A stretch of 31,002 nucleotides of DNA from assembly GCA_964582375.1 (NCBI GenBank), contig CAZORL010000017.1:1-31002 (forward strand), given 5' to 3'. The position numbers and the translations under genes are program-made. The notes beneath the pieces were generated by a model. The model saw nothing but the letters and a program-made list of their open reading frames with translations. It made no database searches and was not told where the DNA came from. Source of the DNA: CAKSQF01 sp964582375. Lineage in GTDB: Bacteria; Bacillota; Clostridia; Oscillospirales; CAG-272. Below are positions 7,254 through 15,141 of the stretch, piece by piece (the stretch's first letter is position 1; every line of letters starts with the position of its first letter).

Positions 7254-8558
7254 ATGAAGACAATAAAATTCGACTCTGCGATATCACTCGGAAAATTCAA
7301 GGTGCTCAACGCGGTCGGCGGCGGTCCGTGGTACAAGCGACATGCGCTGAACGATCAGCAAAAGACCAACTTTGCCGATTACAAGGCGGCGCGCATCCCC
7401 TATTCACGCAACCACGATCTGAACGGATGCAATATATACGGCGGTCCGTATGCGCACGACATAACCGCGATATTTCCGAATTTTGATGCCGATCCGACCG
7501 ATCCCGCATCCTACGATTTTGCCTGCACCGATGAGGACATACTTGCCACTCTCGAGGCGGGTACAGAGACATTTTACAGACTCGGTCAGACGATCGAGCA
7601 TCAGATCAAGAAACACGGCACATTGCCGCCTCGCGATTTTCACAAATGGGCTGTCATTTGCGAGCATCTGATCAGACATCTCTGCGGAGATTTTGCTGAC
7701 GGGTTAGGGCTTGACATGCACTATTTTGAGATATGGAACGAGCCTGATATGTGTCCCGATGATCATCCCGACAAGCGCACATGGGGCGGAACAAAGGCGG
7801 AATTTTTCGATTTTTACGAGATCGCCGCAAAACATCTGAAAAAGTGCTTCCCAAACCTCAAAATAGGCGGACCTGCCGTTGTCGGCGGCAATTATGGCTG
7901 GATAAACGATTTTCTGTCCGAGATGCACCGTCGCGATGTGCCTATCGATTTCTTTTCGTGGCACATCTACTGTCGCACGCCTGCCCAAATGATGAGACGC
8001 GCGCGCGATATGCGGGAAATGCTCGACCGTAACGGATACAAGGACACCGAGAGCATTCTCAATGAATGGAATTACATCAAAAACTGGTCGGACGGATATG
8101 TTGAGTCGCTTAAGACGATACACTCCATGAAGGGCGCGGCGTTTATGATGGCTTGCATATCAGAGGCACAATCCTCATCGATCGACATGCTCATGTACTA
8201 TGACGCAAGACCGTCCTGCTTCAACGGCATGTTTGATTACTATACTGCCGAGAGACTTAAAGGCTATTATCCGATCCGCTGGTACGGCGATTTTTACGAC
8301 TGCACCGCACAGATCGCCTGTGTTGACTGCCCCGAGGATATCTACACCCTCTGCGGCATTCGCCCCGACGGCAAGCTGACCGCCGCTGTCACATATTATA
8401 CCGACGATCCGACCGCCGAGCCGATGGATATCGCTGTCGATCTCGGAGGGGCGCACAATTGCGAGATATATCTCCTTGATGCTCAGCATGACGGGCAGCG
8501 TGTGGATATGCCGACAAGACTTGAGCCGAACAGCGTACTGTTTATTAAAGAGATCTGA
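7254..8558 (+). CDS. GH39-like glycoside hydrolase (beta-xylosidase family), cytosolic
   Basis: The 434-aa protein carries both clan GH-A catalytic signatures: EIWNEPD (acid/base E163) on strand 4 and SILNEWN (nucleophile E271) on strand 7, 108 residues apart, as in GH39. The barrel spans about 15-350, and a C-terminal beta domain (about 350-434, YTLCGIRPDGKLTAAVTYY) resembles the GH39 beta-sandwich. There is no signal peptide, so it would act on imported oligosaccharides. Known family activities are beta-xylosidase and alpha-L-iduronidase; the substrate here is not determined. The start has AGAAAGGA 10 bases upstream. It is first in an operon with a response regulator (17-base gap) and a histidine kinase, which suggests that the system controls or senses sugar use. 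Confidence 0.85.
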   Translation: MKTIKFDSAISLGKFKVLNAVGGGPWYKRHALNDQQKTNFADYKAARIPYSRNHDLNGCNIYGGPYAHDITAIFPNFDADPTDPASYDFACTDEDILATLEAGTETFYRLGQTIEHQIKKHGTLPPRDFHKWAVICEHLIRHLCGDFADGLGLDMHYFEIWNEPDMCPDDHPDKRTWGGTKAEFFDFYEIAAKHLKKCFPNLKIGGPAVVGGNYGWINDFLSEMHRRDVPIDFFSWHIYCRTPAQMMRRARDMREMLDRNGYKDTESILNEWNYIKNWSDGYVESLKTIHSMKGAAFMMACISEAQSSSIDMLMYYDARPSCFNGMFDYYTAERLKGYYPIRWYGDFYDCTAQIACVDCPEDIYTLCGIRPDGKLTAAVTYYTDDPTAEPMDIAVDLGGAHNCEIYLLDAQHDGQRVDMPTRLEPNSVLFIKEI

Positions 8559-8575
8559 AAGATAGGGAAGGATCA

Positions 8576-9247
8576 ATGAGACTGCTTCTTTGCGAGGATG
8601 AAAAGTCACTTTCGAGTGCACTCGTCGCCATTTTGAGGCACAACAATTACTCGGTCGATGCCGTTTACAACGGAAAGGATGCGATCGAATATATCGAGAG
8701 CGGAATATATGATGGCGTTGTGCTCGATCTTATGTTGCCGCAGATCGATGGAATAAGTGTGCTTCGCCACATCAGGGCAAAGGGGATCGATACCCCCGTA
8801 CTCATTTTGACTGCCAAAAGCGAGCTTGACGACAAGATCAACGGGCTTGACAGCGGTGCGGATGACTACCTGACCAAGCCGTTTGCCACAGGTGAGCTGC
8901 TTGCGCGTATCAGAGCCATGACACGTCGGCAATCGACCGTTTGCGACAATCTGCTGACTCTTGGCGATATCAGCCTCGACCGACTTTCGTTTGAGCTGAT
9001 CGGCGCAAGGGGCAGGGTCTCGCTGACCGCAAAGGAATATCAGATCCTCGAAATGCTCCTTCGCAACAGGGGGCAGATCATTTCAGCCGAGCAGATAATG
9101 GACAGCATATGGGGATATGAAAGCGACATCGATGTAAACGTCGTTTGGACTTACATATCCTATCTTCGCAAAAAGCTCAAGGCACTCGGCTCTTTTGTGA
9201 CGATCAGAGCTGTCCGCGGTCTTGGGTATCTGATCGAGTCAAAATGA
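8576..9247 (+). CDS. OmpR/PhoB-family response regulator
   Basis: This 223-aa protein is of standard length. The receiver domain (1-115) shows the acidic pair E7/D8 (CEDE), phospho-acceptor D51 (VVLDLMLP), T79 (LILTAKS) and K101 (YLTKPF). The C-terminal winged helix (about 125-223) has the SLTAKEYQILEML helix and the VRGLGYLIE end typical of OmpR-type DNA binding. It is a cytosolic transcription factor phosphorylated by the kinase encoded nine bases downstream. GGGAAGGA lies upstream of ATG 8576. Its target genes are not evident; autoregulation of the GH39 operon is plausible. Confidence 0.95.
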   Translation: MRLLLCEDEKSLSSALVAILRHNNYSVDAVYNGKDAIEYIESGIYDGVVLDLMLPQIDGISVLRHIRAKGIDTPVLILTAKSELDDKINGLDSGADDYLTKPFATGELLARIRAMTRRQSTVCDNLLTLGDISLDRLSFELIGARGRVSLTAKEYQILEMLLRNRGQIISAEQIMDSIWGYESDIDVNVVWTYISYLRKKLKALGSFVTIRAVRGLGYLIESK

Positions 9248-9256
9248 GGAGGATAT

Positions 9257-10510
9257 ATGCTGAAAAAACTTCGCGCCAAGTTCATTTTGGTTTCGATGCT
9301 CGCAATCGCGCTTGTTTTGGTCTGCGTTCTCGGTGCGGTCAATCTGAAAAGCTATAACGCCATAAAAGACGATGCGGACGAGCTGCTTGACATTCTTTTT
9401 GAAAATAACGGTCGATTTCCGACCATGCCGAATGAACCATTGAAAAAGGATGACCGTCCGCCTCCCGAAAACGACAAACGCCCGATCGCTGAACTCTCGC
9501 CCGAAACTCCGTTTAACACAAGATATTTTGCCGTACTGCTCGACCCACTCGGGCGTGTGGGTGCGATGAATATCGACAGCATTGCAGCGGTCGATGACGA
9601 AATGGCGGCAGAACTTGCCCAAAAGGTAGCAAAAGGTGGGATGGAGCGCGGATTTGTCGGCAGTTATCGATATTTGTCAAGGCAAACGCCCGACGGCGGC
9701 TCGGTCTGTCTGTTTCTCGATACGACCGAAGATCTTGACAATTTCAAGGATTTTCTATTGGCGAGCGTGTCGCTCAGCATCCTCGGACTTTTTGTTGTCG
9801 CCCTGCTTGTGGTGATCTTCTCGGGGATCGTCATGGCACCCTTTGCCGAGCTGTACAAAAAGCAAAAAAGATTTATCACCGACGCAAGCCACGAGCTGAA
9901 AACTCCGCTGACCGTGATATCAGCTGATTGCGACATTCTTGAATACAATTTCGGCAAAAACGAGTGGACCGATGCGATCGGCGCACAGGTGGCGCGTCTT
10001 GCCGGGTTGACCGATAAGCTTGTTTTGCTCTCGCGAATGGACGAAGGCGGCGGTCGCATTCTGATGACCGAATTTTCGCTTTCCGAGGTCGTCGAAGATG
10101 TGGCATCGACCTACCAAAGCGTTTGCGAGGCGGCAGGGAAGAGGCTCTTGGTGTCATGCTCCCCGTCACTCTCGGCAGTCGGCGATCAGTCACTTATCAA
10201 AAATGTGCTCACCCTTCTGCTCGATAATGCTGTCAAATATTCGTCAGAGGGCAGTGAGATCTCACTTTCCCTGCGATCGGTCGGCAGATCGAAGCGGATA
10301 ACAGTAGCAAACAAGGTCGACAAACTTCCCGAGGGCGATCTTTCTCTCCTTTTTGAGCGATTTTACCGTCCTAACAGCTCCCGAAGCAGTGAGAGCGGCG
10401 GACACGGCATAGGGCTTTCGGTTGCCGAGTCAATCGTCCGCCTTCACGGTGGCAAGATATCCGTTGCCGCACCCGATAAGAACACCGTCGTTTTTACGGT
10501 AGTTCTCTGA
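9257..10510 (+). CDS. Membrane sensor histidine kinase
   Basis: The 417-aa protein has an N-terminal membrane helix (about 9-28), an extracytoplasmic region (about 30-165) with a Pro/Asp-rich stretch (DDRPPPENDKRP), a second helix (about 168-193) and a cytoplasmic kinase core. The H-box is FITDASHELKTPL with phosphorylated H212; the N-box LLLDNAVKYS (about 320) and the GHGIGLSV G-box (about 383) follow. No clear HAMP domain separates helix 2 from the H-box. It partners with the upstream response regulator: the SD AGGAGG overlaps the regulator's stop region. The sensed signal is unknown; a cell-envelope or sugar cue is inference. Confidence 0.94.
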   Translation: MLKKLRAKFILVSMLAIALVLVCVLGAVNLKSYNAIKDDADELLDILFENNGRFPTMPNEPLKKDDRPPPENDKRPIAELSPETPFNTRYFAVLLDPLGRVGAMNIDSIAAVDDEMAAELAQKVAKGGMERGFVGSYRYLSRQTPDGGSVCLFLDTTEDLDNFKDFLLASVSLSILGLFVVALLVVIFSGIVMAPFAELYKKQKRFITDASHELKTPLTVISADCDILEYNFGKNEWTDAIGAQVARLAGLTDKLVLLSRMDEGGGRILMTEFSLSEVVEDVASTYQSVCEAAGKRLLVSCSPSLSAVGDQSLIKNVLTLLLDNAVKYSSEGSEISLSLRSVGRSKRITVANKVDKLPEGDLSLLFERFYRPNSSRSSESGGHGIGLSVAESIVRLHGGKISVAAPDKNTVVFTVVL

Positions 10511-10521
10511 AATCGAAAGAA

Positions 10522-10561
10522 TAAAAAAACAAGGCTGTCTCGAATATTCGAGACAGCCTTG
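10522..10561 (-). terminator. Terminator of the NCS2 permease gene (perfect palindrome)
   Basis: Bases 10530-10561 are a perfect 32-base palindrome. The A7 run at 10523-10529 becomes a T tract in minus-strand RNA, so it mainly ends the permease transcript. It also lies downstream of the convergent kinase gene. Confidence 0.9.
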
Positions 10562-10584
10562 CGTGTTTAATGTGTGTTTGTGAC

Positions 10585-11922
10585 TTAGTCCTTCTTGTCG
10601 GCGCGCGAGCAGAGGAGATTTGTGAGGATTCCGAGGATGAGCGCGCATGCGACGGTGGTGAGGGTGACTTTGCCGAATGTGAGGGTAAGTCCGCCGACAC
10701 CGGTGATGAGGATGACCGATACGACGAAGAGATTTCTGTTCTCACCGAGATCGACCGTCTGGATCATCTTAAGACCCGATACTGCAATAAAGCCGTAGAG
10801 AGCGATGCAAACGCCGCCCATTACGCAGGAGGGAATGGTTGAAAGGAATGTAATAAAGGGAGCAACGAATGCTGCCGCAATTGCCATGATGGCTGTTGCA
10901 AGGATGGAAACGACCGATGCGTTGCCCGAGATGGCAACACAGCCGACCGACTCACCGTATGTGGTGTTGGGGCATCCGCCGAAGAATGCGCCTGCGATCG
11001 AGCCGACACCGTCACCGAGAAGGGTGCACGAGAGTCCGGGATCTTCGAGAAGATCCTGCTCGATGATGGAAGAAAGGTTCTTGTGGTCAGCGATATGCTC
11101 GGCAAAAACAACGAATGCAACCGGAACGTACGCAACCGCTACCGATGCAATATAGGAGGGAGTGATGTCGCCGATGCCCTTGATAGCCTCAACAAATGTG
11201 AAGTCGGGGTACCACTGCATGTTTTGGAACTTGGAGAAGTCGATGACCTGAAGTGCCTGAATGTTTGCTGCATTGCCGATTGCCGTGAAGATGGCGGCGA
11301 GAACATAGCCTGCAAGGATGCCGATGATAAACGGGATCATCTTGGTCATTTTCTTGCCGTAGACCGAGCAAAGAACAACTACCGCAAGGGTCACAAGACC
11401 GCAGAGAAGACATACAAATACCGATGCATTCTGAGCATTTGTTTCGGGATTTGTAACATTGCCCTTGAGAAGGTCGCCGACTGCGTTGCCGGCAAGCGAG
11501 AGACCGATGATCGCGACTGTCGGACCGATAACGACTGCAGGCATGAGCTTGTTGATCCAAGCGACTCCCGCGATCTTAACGATCAGCGCGATGACGACAT
11601 ATACGAGTCCCGCAAAGATGGCACCGATGATAAGTCCGACATAGCCGACTTGTACGGACAGTGCACCTGCAAACGCGGTTAACATTGAACCGATGAATGC
11701 AAAGGACGAGCCGAGGAATACGGGGCTCTTGAACTTGGTGAAAAGAAGGTACACGAGCGTTCCGACGCCTGCACCGAAAAGTGCTGCCGATGCCGACATT
11801 CCGTTGCCGACGATAGCAGGTACGGCAATCGTTGCCGCAAGGATCGCGAGGAGTTGCTGGAGTGCGAACAGGATGATCTGTCCGAACCCGGGTCTGTCTT
11901 TGACTCCGTAGGTGAGTTTCAT
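10585..11922 (-). CDS. uraA: Uracil/xanthine permease, NCS2 (UraA-like) family
   Basis: From ATG 11922 the protein is 445 aa (MKLTYGVKDRPG). I chose this start because GGAGG (complement of 11928-11932) is five bases upstream; an in-frame ATG nine codons earlier would place that site inside the gene. The sequence is strongly hydrophobic, consistent with the 14-helix NCS2 fold. Signatures include an early FALQQLLAILAATIAVPAI helix, a GSSFAFIG half-helix region and the conserved late segment with VVFAEHIADH and GGCPNTTYGESVG. The family imports uracil, or xanthine, with protons. The protein fits uracil permeases best, but substrate is not proven. It is monocistronic, with its own promoter and terminator. 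Confidence 0.9.
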   Translation of the reverse strand: MKLTYGVKDRPGFGQIILFALQQLLAILAATIAVPAIVGNGMSASAALFGAGVGTLVYLLFTKFKSPVFLGSSFAFIGSMLTAFAGALSVQVGYVGLIIGAIFAGLVYVVIALIVKIAGVAWINKLMPAVVIGPTVAIIGLSLAGNAVGDLLKGNVTNPETNAQNASVFVCLLCGLVTLAVVVLCSVYGKKMTKMIPFIIGILAGYVLAAIFTAIGNAANIQALQVIDFSKFQNMQWYPDFTFVEAIKGIGDITPSYIASVAVAYVPVAFVVFAEHIADHKNLSSIIEQDLLEDPGLSCTLLGDGVGSIAGAFFGGCPNTTYGESVGCVAISGNASVVSILATAIMAIAAAFVAPFITFLSTIPSCVMGGVCIALYGFIAVSGLKMIQTVDLGENRNLFVVSVILITGVGGLTLTFGKVTLTTVACALILGILTNLLCSRADKKD

Positions 11923-11979
11923 AAAAACCTCCGATGTTTTATCCGACATCCATGTTGAATGTCATGAATTTTCTGTTAA

Positions 11980-12008
11980 ATCATACCACATTTCGAACAA
12001 TTTGTAAA
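11980..12008 (-). promoter_or_regulatory. Promoter of the NCS2 permease gene
   Basis: Minus strand: TTTACA (12003-12008), a 17-base spacer ending in TGG, then TATGAT (11980-11985), an extended -10 form. The leader of about 50 bases holds a small GACAT/ATGTC inverted repeat (about 11945-11965). I see no recognisable PyrR site or riboswitch. Confidence 0.75.
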
Positions 12009-12074
12009 TACCTGCGGCAAAAATTGATAATAGAAATATTTGCCGATATTTGCTATACATTTGGCTAAAATGAC

Positions 12075-12101
12075 GAAAATCGGCAGAAACTGCCGATTTT
12101 T
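12075..12101 (-). terminator. Terminator after the small dockerin gene
   Basis: Arms 12076-12086 and 12090-12100 form an 11-bp stem with a three-base loop just past the minus-strand stop at 12105. The T tract is modest. Confidence 0.78.
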
Positions 12102-12104
12102 GTC

Positions 12105-12686
12105 TTAATATGAGATGTTTGCGATGTATTTCTTCAATGCTATTATGTCTTTTGAGTCAATTTTGCCGTCTGCGTTGAAGTCCGCACCCTCAAAGACCGT
12201 GACCGTTGACTCGTTCGTTGTCGGGTCAAGATTTGCAAGATACTTTTTCAGCGTGATGATATCCTTTGAATTAACCTTGCTGTCGCCGTTTGCGTCACCG
12301 AGAACGTACACATATGCCTTGCAGACAGTGCAGACACCGCTCTCGTCAGCATTATGAAGCTCTTTACCGACAGATACACTGCAACGCAAACAGATCTTTT
12401 GATGATACTCTGCGTCATAGGTATAATCATCGGGCAGATCGTGAAGCAGTGCCGGGATCTCTTCGGTGACCTCCTCCCGACATATTTGGCAGTATCCCTT
12501 GCGCTCTCCGCTCTCTGTGCAGGTAGGCTCACGCATGACGGTCCAGTTGTCGCAGCTATGTCCGAGCGGTATCAGCGTGCCCCACGAGAAGGCGTGGATC
12601 TGAATGGCAAGCGGCAACAGAGTGACAACAATCGCTGCCATTATTGCCGCGAGTCGTGTGAGCGTCTTTTTGTTTTTGCTCATCAT
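12105..12686 (-). CDS. Small secreted protein with Cys ribbons and a C-terminal type I dockerin
   Basis: This 193-aa protein has a signal peptide (about 1-32: KNKKTLTR, then LAAIMAAIVVTLLPLAI, with IHA at the cleavage point). Short Cys/His ribbons follow (about 44-125), with EPTCTESGERKGYCQICREEV, a TCTE-x-G-type module common in clostridial exoproteins. A dockerin (about 130-193) has two calcium loops, GDANGDSKVNSKD and GADFNADGKIDSKD, each with a KKYxAN helix. There is no catalytic domain, so it may be a docking or adaptor peptide. Start 12686 (MMSK) or 12683 (MSK) are both possible; AGGAAGGA is about ten bases upstream. It lies 42 bases behind the U32 gene without terminator or clear promoter, so it is probably the last gene of that operon. 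The dockerin resembles that of the protein ending at 3499. Confidence 0.88.
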   Translation of the reverse strand: MMSKNKKTLTRLAAIMAAIVVTLLPLAIQIHAFSWGTLIPLGHSCDNWTVMREPTCTESGERKGYCQICREEVTEEIPALLHDLPDDYTYDAEYHQKICLRCSVSVGKELHNADESGVCTVCKAYVYVLGDANGDSKVNSKDIITLKKYLANLDPTTNESTVTVFEGADFNADGKIDSKDIIALKKYIANISY

Positions 12687-12728
12687 GGTTGAACATCCTT
12701 CCTTTTTTGTTTTGTGTCCTTGCTTTGT

Positions 12729-13976
12729 CTACTTTGAGCGAATTATGTCGCCTGCGTGCATTGGAAGATCGGTCTTTATCGAAAAGATCTGATAAGGGTG
12801 CGGAGCAGACTCGATCGGTTCGCCCATCTCATTTTGCAGATCATGTGCGACGAATCCGATCCCGACCGAGCCGGGGGTGAGCAGTTCGCACGCATCTCCA
12901 TCGCAGAGCTTGTTTTTTTGCATAAGTGTCGCTCTGCCGCTTGCCGCATCGTAAGAGACGACGGTCGCAAGATATGATTTTTCGCAAAGATATCCGCCTT
13001 TTGTGACGAGCTGTCCGTTTCGGGGCGGATCGTCAAAGTAATAGCCCGAGCAGTACTCGCGATGCGTGACCGATTCAAGCTCACGCATGAAAGAGGGGTC
13101 AAAAGAGTAGCCCGGCGGATCGGCAAGATAGCGATCGATCGCCATTCTGTAGGTGTTGGCAGTCACCGCACAGTAATATGCCGATTTCATTCTGCCCTCG
13201 ATCTTAAAGGACGAGATGCCGCTCTCGCAAAGCTCGGGGATGTGCTCGATCGTGCACATATCCTTGCTCGACATTATAAAGCTGCCCCGATCGGTCTCCT
13301 CGATCGGCATACGCATTTCGGGTCGCTTGACCTCGGACAGCTCATAAAGATTGTATTCCCAGCGACATGGCTGCGCACACGCGCCTCTGTTGCCGTCTCT
13401 GCCGATAAAATGCTCGGAAAGCAGGCAACGTCCGCTGAAGGATACGCACATTGAGCCGTGGACAAATGTCTCAAGCTCGAGCGTTTCGGGGATCAGATGC
13501 CTGATCTCTTGTATCTCGCGAAGGGTCAGCTCGCGCGCAAGTACCACGCGAGATGCGCCCATCTCGTGCCAGAACATGCAGTCCCTGTCGGATACCGCTC
13601 CCGCTTGGGTCGATACATGTCGCTCAACGCTCGGAAGGAGCTTTCCTGCAAGCATGAACACCCCGGGGTCGGCGATGATCAGAGCATCCGGCTTTTCTGA
13701 CAGTTCGGACAACTCGGAGAAATACTTTTCGAGATCGGCGTATTCGTCAACATGAGGGGTGATGTTGACTGTCAGATAGACCCTTTTCGATAGCCCGTGA
13801 GCGTATTTCAGCGCATTTTCAAGTTCGGAAAGGTCAAAATTGTCAGCGGCAGCACGCATTCCGAAGCGTTTGCCTGCAAGATATACGGCATCTGCGCCAA
13901 ATCGGAGTGCCGCCTTCATTTTTTCAAAATTTCCCGCCGGGAGCAAAAGCTCGGGCGATTTTCGTGATCTTACCAT
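12729..13976 (-). CDS. U32 family peptidase / tRNA-hydroxylation-type protein
   Basis: The 415-aa protein starts SPELLLPAGNFEKMKAALRFGADAVYLAGKRF, the U32 barrel signature. The family hallmark is also visible (about 165-210): LETFVHGSMCVSFSGRCLLS followed by NRGACAQPCRWEY, with the conserved Cys cluster. Relatives are TrhP/YegQ and the Bacillus YrrN/YrrO pair, which act in 5-hydroxyuridine formation in tRNA, and collagenase-like proteases; I favour the tRNA role by family resemblance. The C-terminal domain is compact. The start 13976 (MVRSRKSPE) has only a weak site, GGAAAG, about 15 bases upstream. It is 21 bases downstream of the HAD gene and 42 upstream of the dockerin gene on the same strand. 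Confidence 0.88.
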   Translation of the reverse strand: MVRSRKSPELLLPAGNFEKMKAALRFGADAVYLAGKRFGMRAAADNFDLSELENALKYAHGLSKRVYLTVNITPHVDEYADLEKYFSELSELSEKPDALIIADPGVFMLAGKLLPSVERHVSTQAGAVSDRDCMFWHEMGASRVVLARELTLREIQEIRHLIPETLELETFVHGSMCVSFSGRCLLSEHFIGRDGNRGACAQPCRWEYNLYELSEVKRPEMRMPIEETDRGSFIMSSKDMCTIEHIPELCESGISSFKIEGRMKSAYYCAVTANTYRMAIDRYLADPPGYSFDPSFMRELESVTHREYCSGYYFDDPPRNGQLVTKGGYLCEKSYLATVVSYDAASGRATLMQKNKLCDGDACELLTPGSVGIGFVAHDLQNEMGEPIESAPHPYQIFSIKTDLPMHAGDIIRSK

Positions 13977-13997
13977 TTATGTTCTTTTCTTTCCGAT

Positions 13998-14657
13998 TTA
14001 TCGTATAACGATCTTGCAGATATCCGCAGGGGTCTTTGCCGTGAAGTCGGCAATCGACAGTTCATTGACAGATCCGTAGCCCCAAAGCGCACCTGCCGCA
14101 GAAACGCCCATGGTGTGTGCGCCGATCACGTCAAACGAGCGATCGCCGACCATGAGGACTCTGTCCTTTGGTGTGTCGGCAAGCTCAAGGGCAAATTCGA
14201 CGACCTCCGCCTTGTTCGTGCGTCTGCCGTCAAGCTCCGAGCCGACCGCATGGCTGAAATAGCCTGACAGCCCAAAATGTTCAAGGATCTGCACCGCAAA
14301 AACTGTCGGCTTTGAGGTGGCAAGCAGGATCTTTACGCCGCCGTTCGAGAGGGTCTTCAGCATATCTTCGATTCCGTCGTAGATGTTACATTCAAAAATG
14401 CCGCGCGCTCTGTAATACTCGCGGTAGTGCGTGATCGCCTCGTCTGCTTTTTCCTTCGAAAAGCCGTAGAAATCCATAAAAGAGCGATCGAGCGGCGGTC
14501 CGATGACCTTGGACAGGTCGCTCGGTTCTTCGTTGATACCATATTTCGAAAGGGCGTAGGAAAACGATCTTGTGACCCCGAGTGCCGACTCGGCGATGGT
14601 TCCGTCGAGATCAAAAAGTACCGCATCAAAAGCTCTGCCCTCAAAACTGTTTTGCAT
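13998..14657 (-). CDS. HAD-family phosphatase (phosphoglycolate phosphatase/PpaX-like)
   Basis: The 219-aa protein has all four HAD motifs: motif I FDLDGT (nucleophile D16, acid D18), motif II LLATSKP, motif III Lys in the RRTNKAEVV region, and motif IV MVGDRSFD. A helical cap lies between motifs I and II (about 22-95), placing it in subfamily I with Gph and PpaX. It is a cytosolic Mg-dependent phosphatase; the substrate is not determined. The SD GGAGGA is six bases before ATG 14657, and a consensus promoter sits at 14689-14717. It is the first gene of an apparent HAD-U32-dockerin operon. Confidence 0.9.
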   Translation of the reverse strand: MQNSFEGRAFDAVLFDLDGTIAESALGVTRSFSYALSKYGINEEPSDLSKVIGPPLDRSFMDFYGFSKEKADEAITHYREYYRARGIFECNIYDGIEDMLKTLSNGGVKILLATSKPTVFAVQILEHFGLSGYFSHAVGSELDGRRTNKAEVVEFALELADTPKDRVLMVGDRSFDVIGAHTMGVSAAGALWGYGSVNELSIADFTAKTPADICKIVIR

Positions 14658-14688
14658 AAGTTCCTCCGTGTGATTGTTGTTCTGCTTT

Positions 14689-14717
14689 ATTTTAACACTT
14701 TTGTGCCGTTATGTCAA
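14689..14717 (-). promoter_or_regulatory. Promoter of the HAD-U32-dockerin operon
   Basis: Minus strand TTGACA (14712-14717), 17-base spacer, TAAAAT (14689-14694), about 32 bases upstream of ATG 14657. Confidence 0.85.
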
Positions 14718-14788
14718 CCTCAATCGGCGGTCATTTGCGTATTTTTTGAAAATTTTTTCAAAACAGCCGACTTTTTTTCTCAAAATTA

Positions 14789-14817
14789 TTGACATTTCTT
14801 TATTTTTGTGATAAACT
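14789..14817 (+). promoter_or_regulatory. Promoter of the pheST operon
   Basis: TTGACA (14789-14794), 17-base spacer, TAAACT (14812-14817), just upstream of the T-box leader. Confidence 0.85.
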
Positions 14818-14823
14818 ATGCCA

Positions 14824-15080
14824 TGTAAATGCAATGAAACGGTCGGCAACGCCGCAAACGTCACCTACAGAGAGTTCACGCCAAGGGCTGAAAGCGTGAT
14901 CGGGGACGGGCTCAGCCTTTCGCCGTCGAGCAGACAAGGTCAAAGCGACACAGCGTGTGTCGCCTGTAGCCCTGTACGGGTCGCTTCCGTTAAAGGCGTC
15001 GAGGCTCCACAGAGTGGGGCGGATCAGGTGGTACCGTGAAGCTTTGCTCTCACCCTGTTTTGTCGGGGTGATTTTTTTGT
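14824..15080 (+). promoter_or_regulatory. T-box riboswitch leader, probably tRNA-Phe responsive
   Basis: The leader has the T-box landmarks in order: AGAGAG (about 14869-14874), a stem I helix with TTCACGC paired to GCGTGA around a GGCTGAAA segment, a GC-rich mid region, and the T-box motif TGGTACCGTG (15029-15038). An intrinsic terminator follows (arms 15050-15057 and 15064-15071, then T7). In this class uncharged tRNA pairs with the specifier codon and the T-box bulge and disfavours the terminator. TTC at 14919-14921, beside GCC, is my candidate Phe specifier; TTC at 14875-14877 is the alternative. The downstream genes, pheS and pheT, agree with Phe. The exact 5' end is inferred from the promoter. 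Confidence 0.92.
15050..15078 (+). terminator. T-box regulated terminator
   Basis: Stem of 15050-15057 with 15064-15071 (one G-U pair) and a T7 tract at 15071-15077, placed between the T-box motif and pheS. Confidence 0.88.
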
Positions 15081-15141
15081 TTTAAGGCAAGATCGGCAAA
15101 CATCTTATAGCAGTAATAACAATTGAAAGGATATTTTGAAA

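Noticed and set aside
11083..11682. 199-codon plus-strand frame opposite the permease gene
   Set aside because: The minus-strand frame has clear NCS2 permease motifs, a promoter and a terminator; this one is an antisense shadow.
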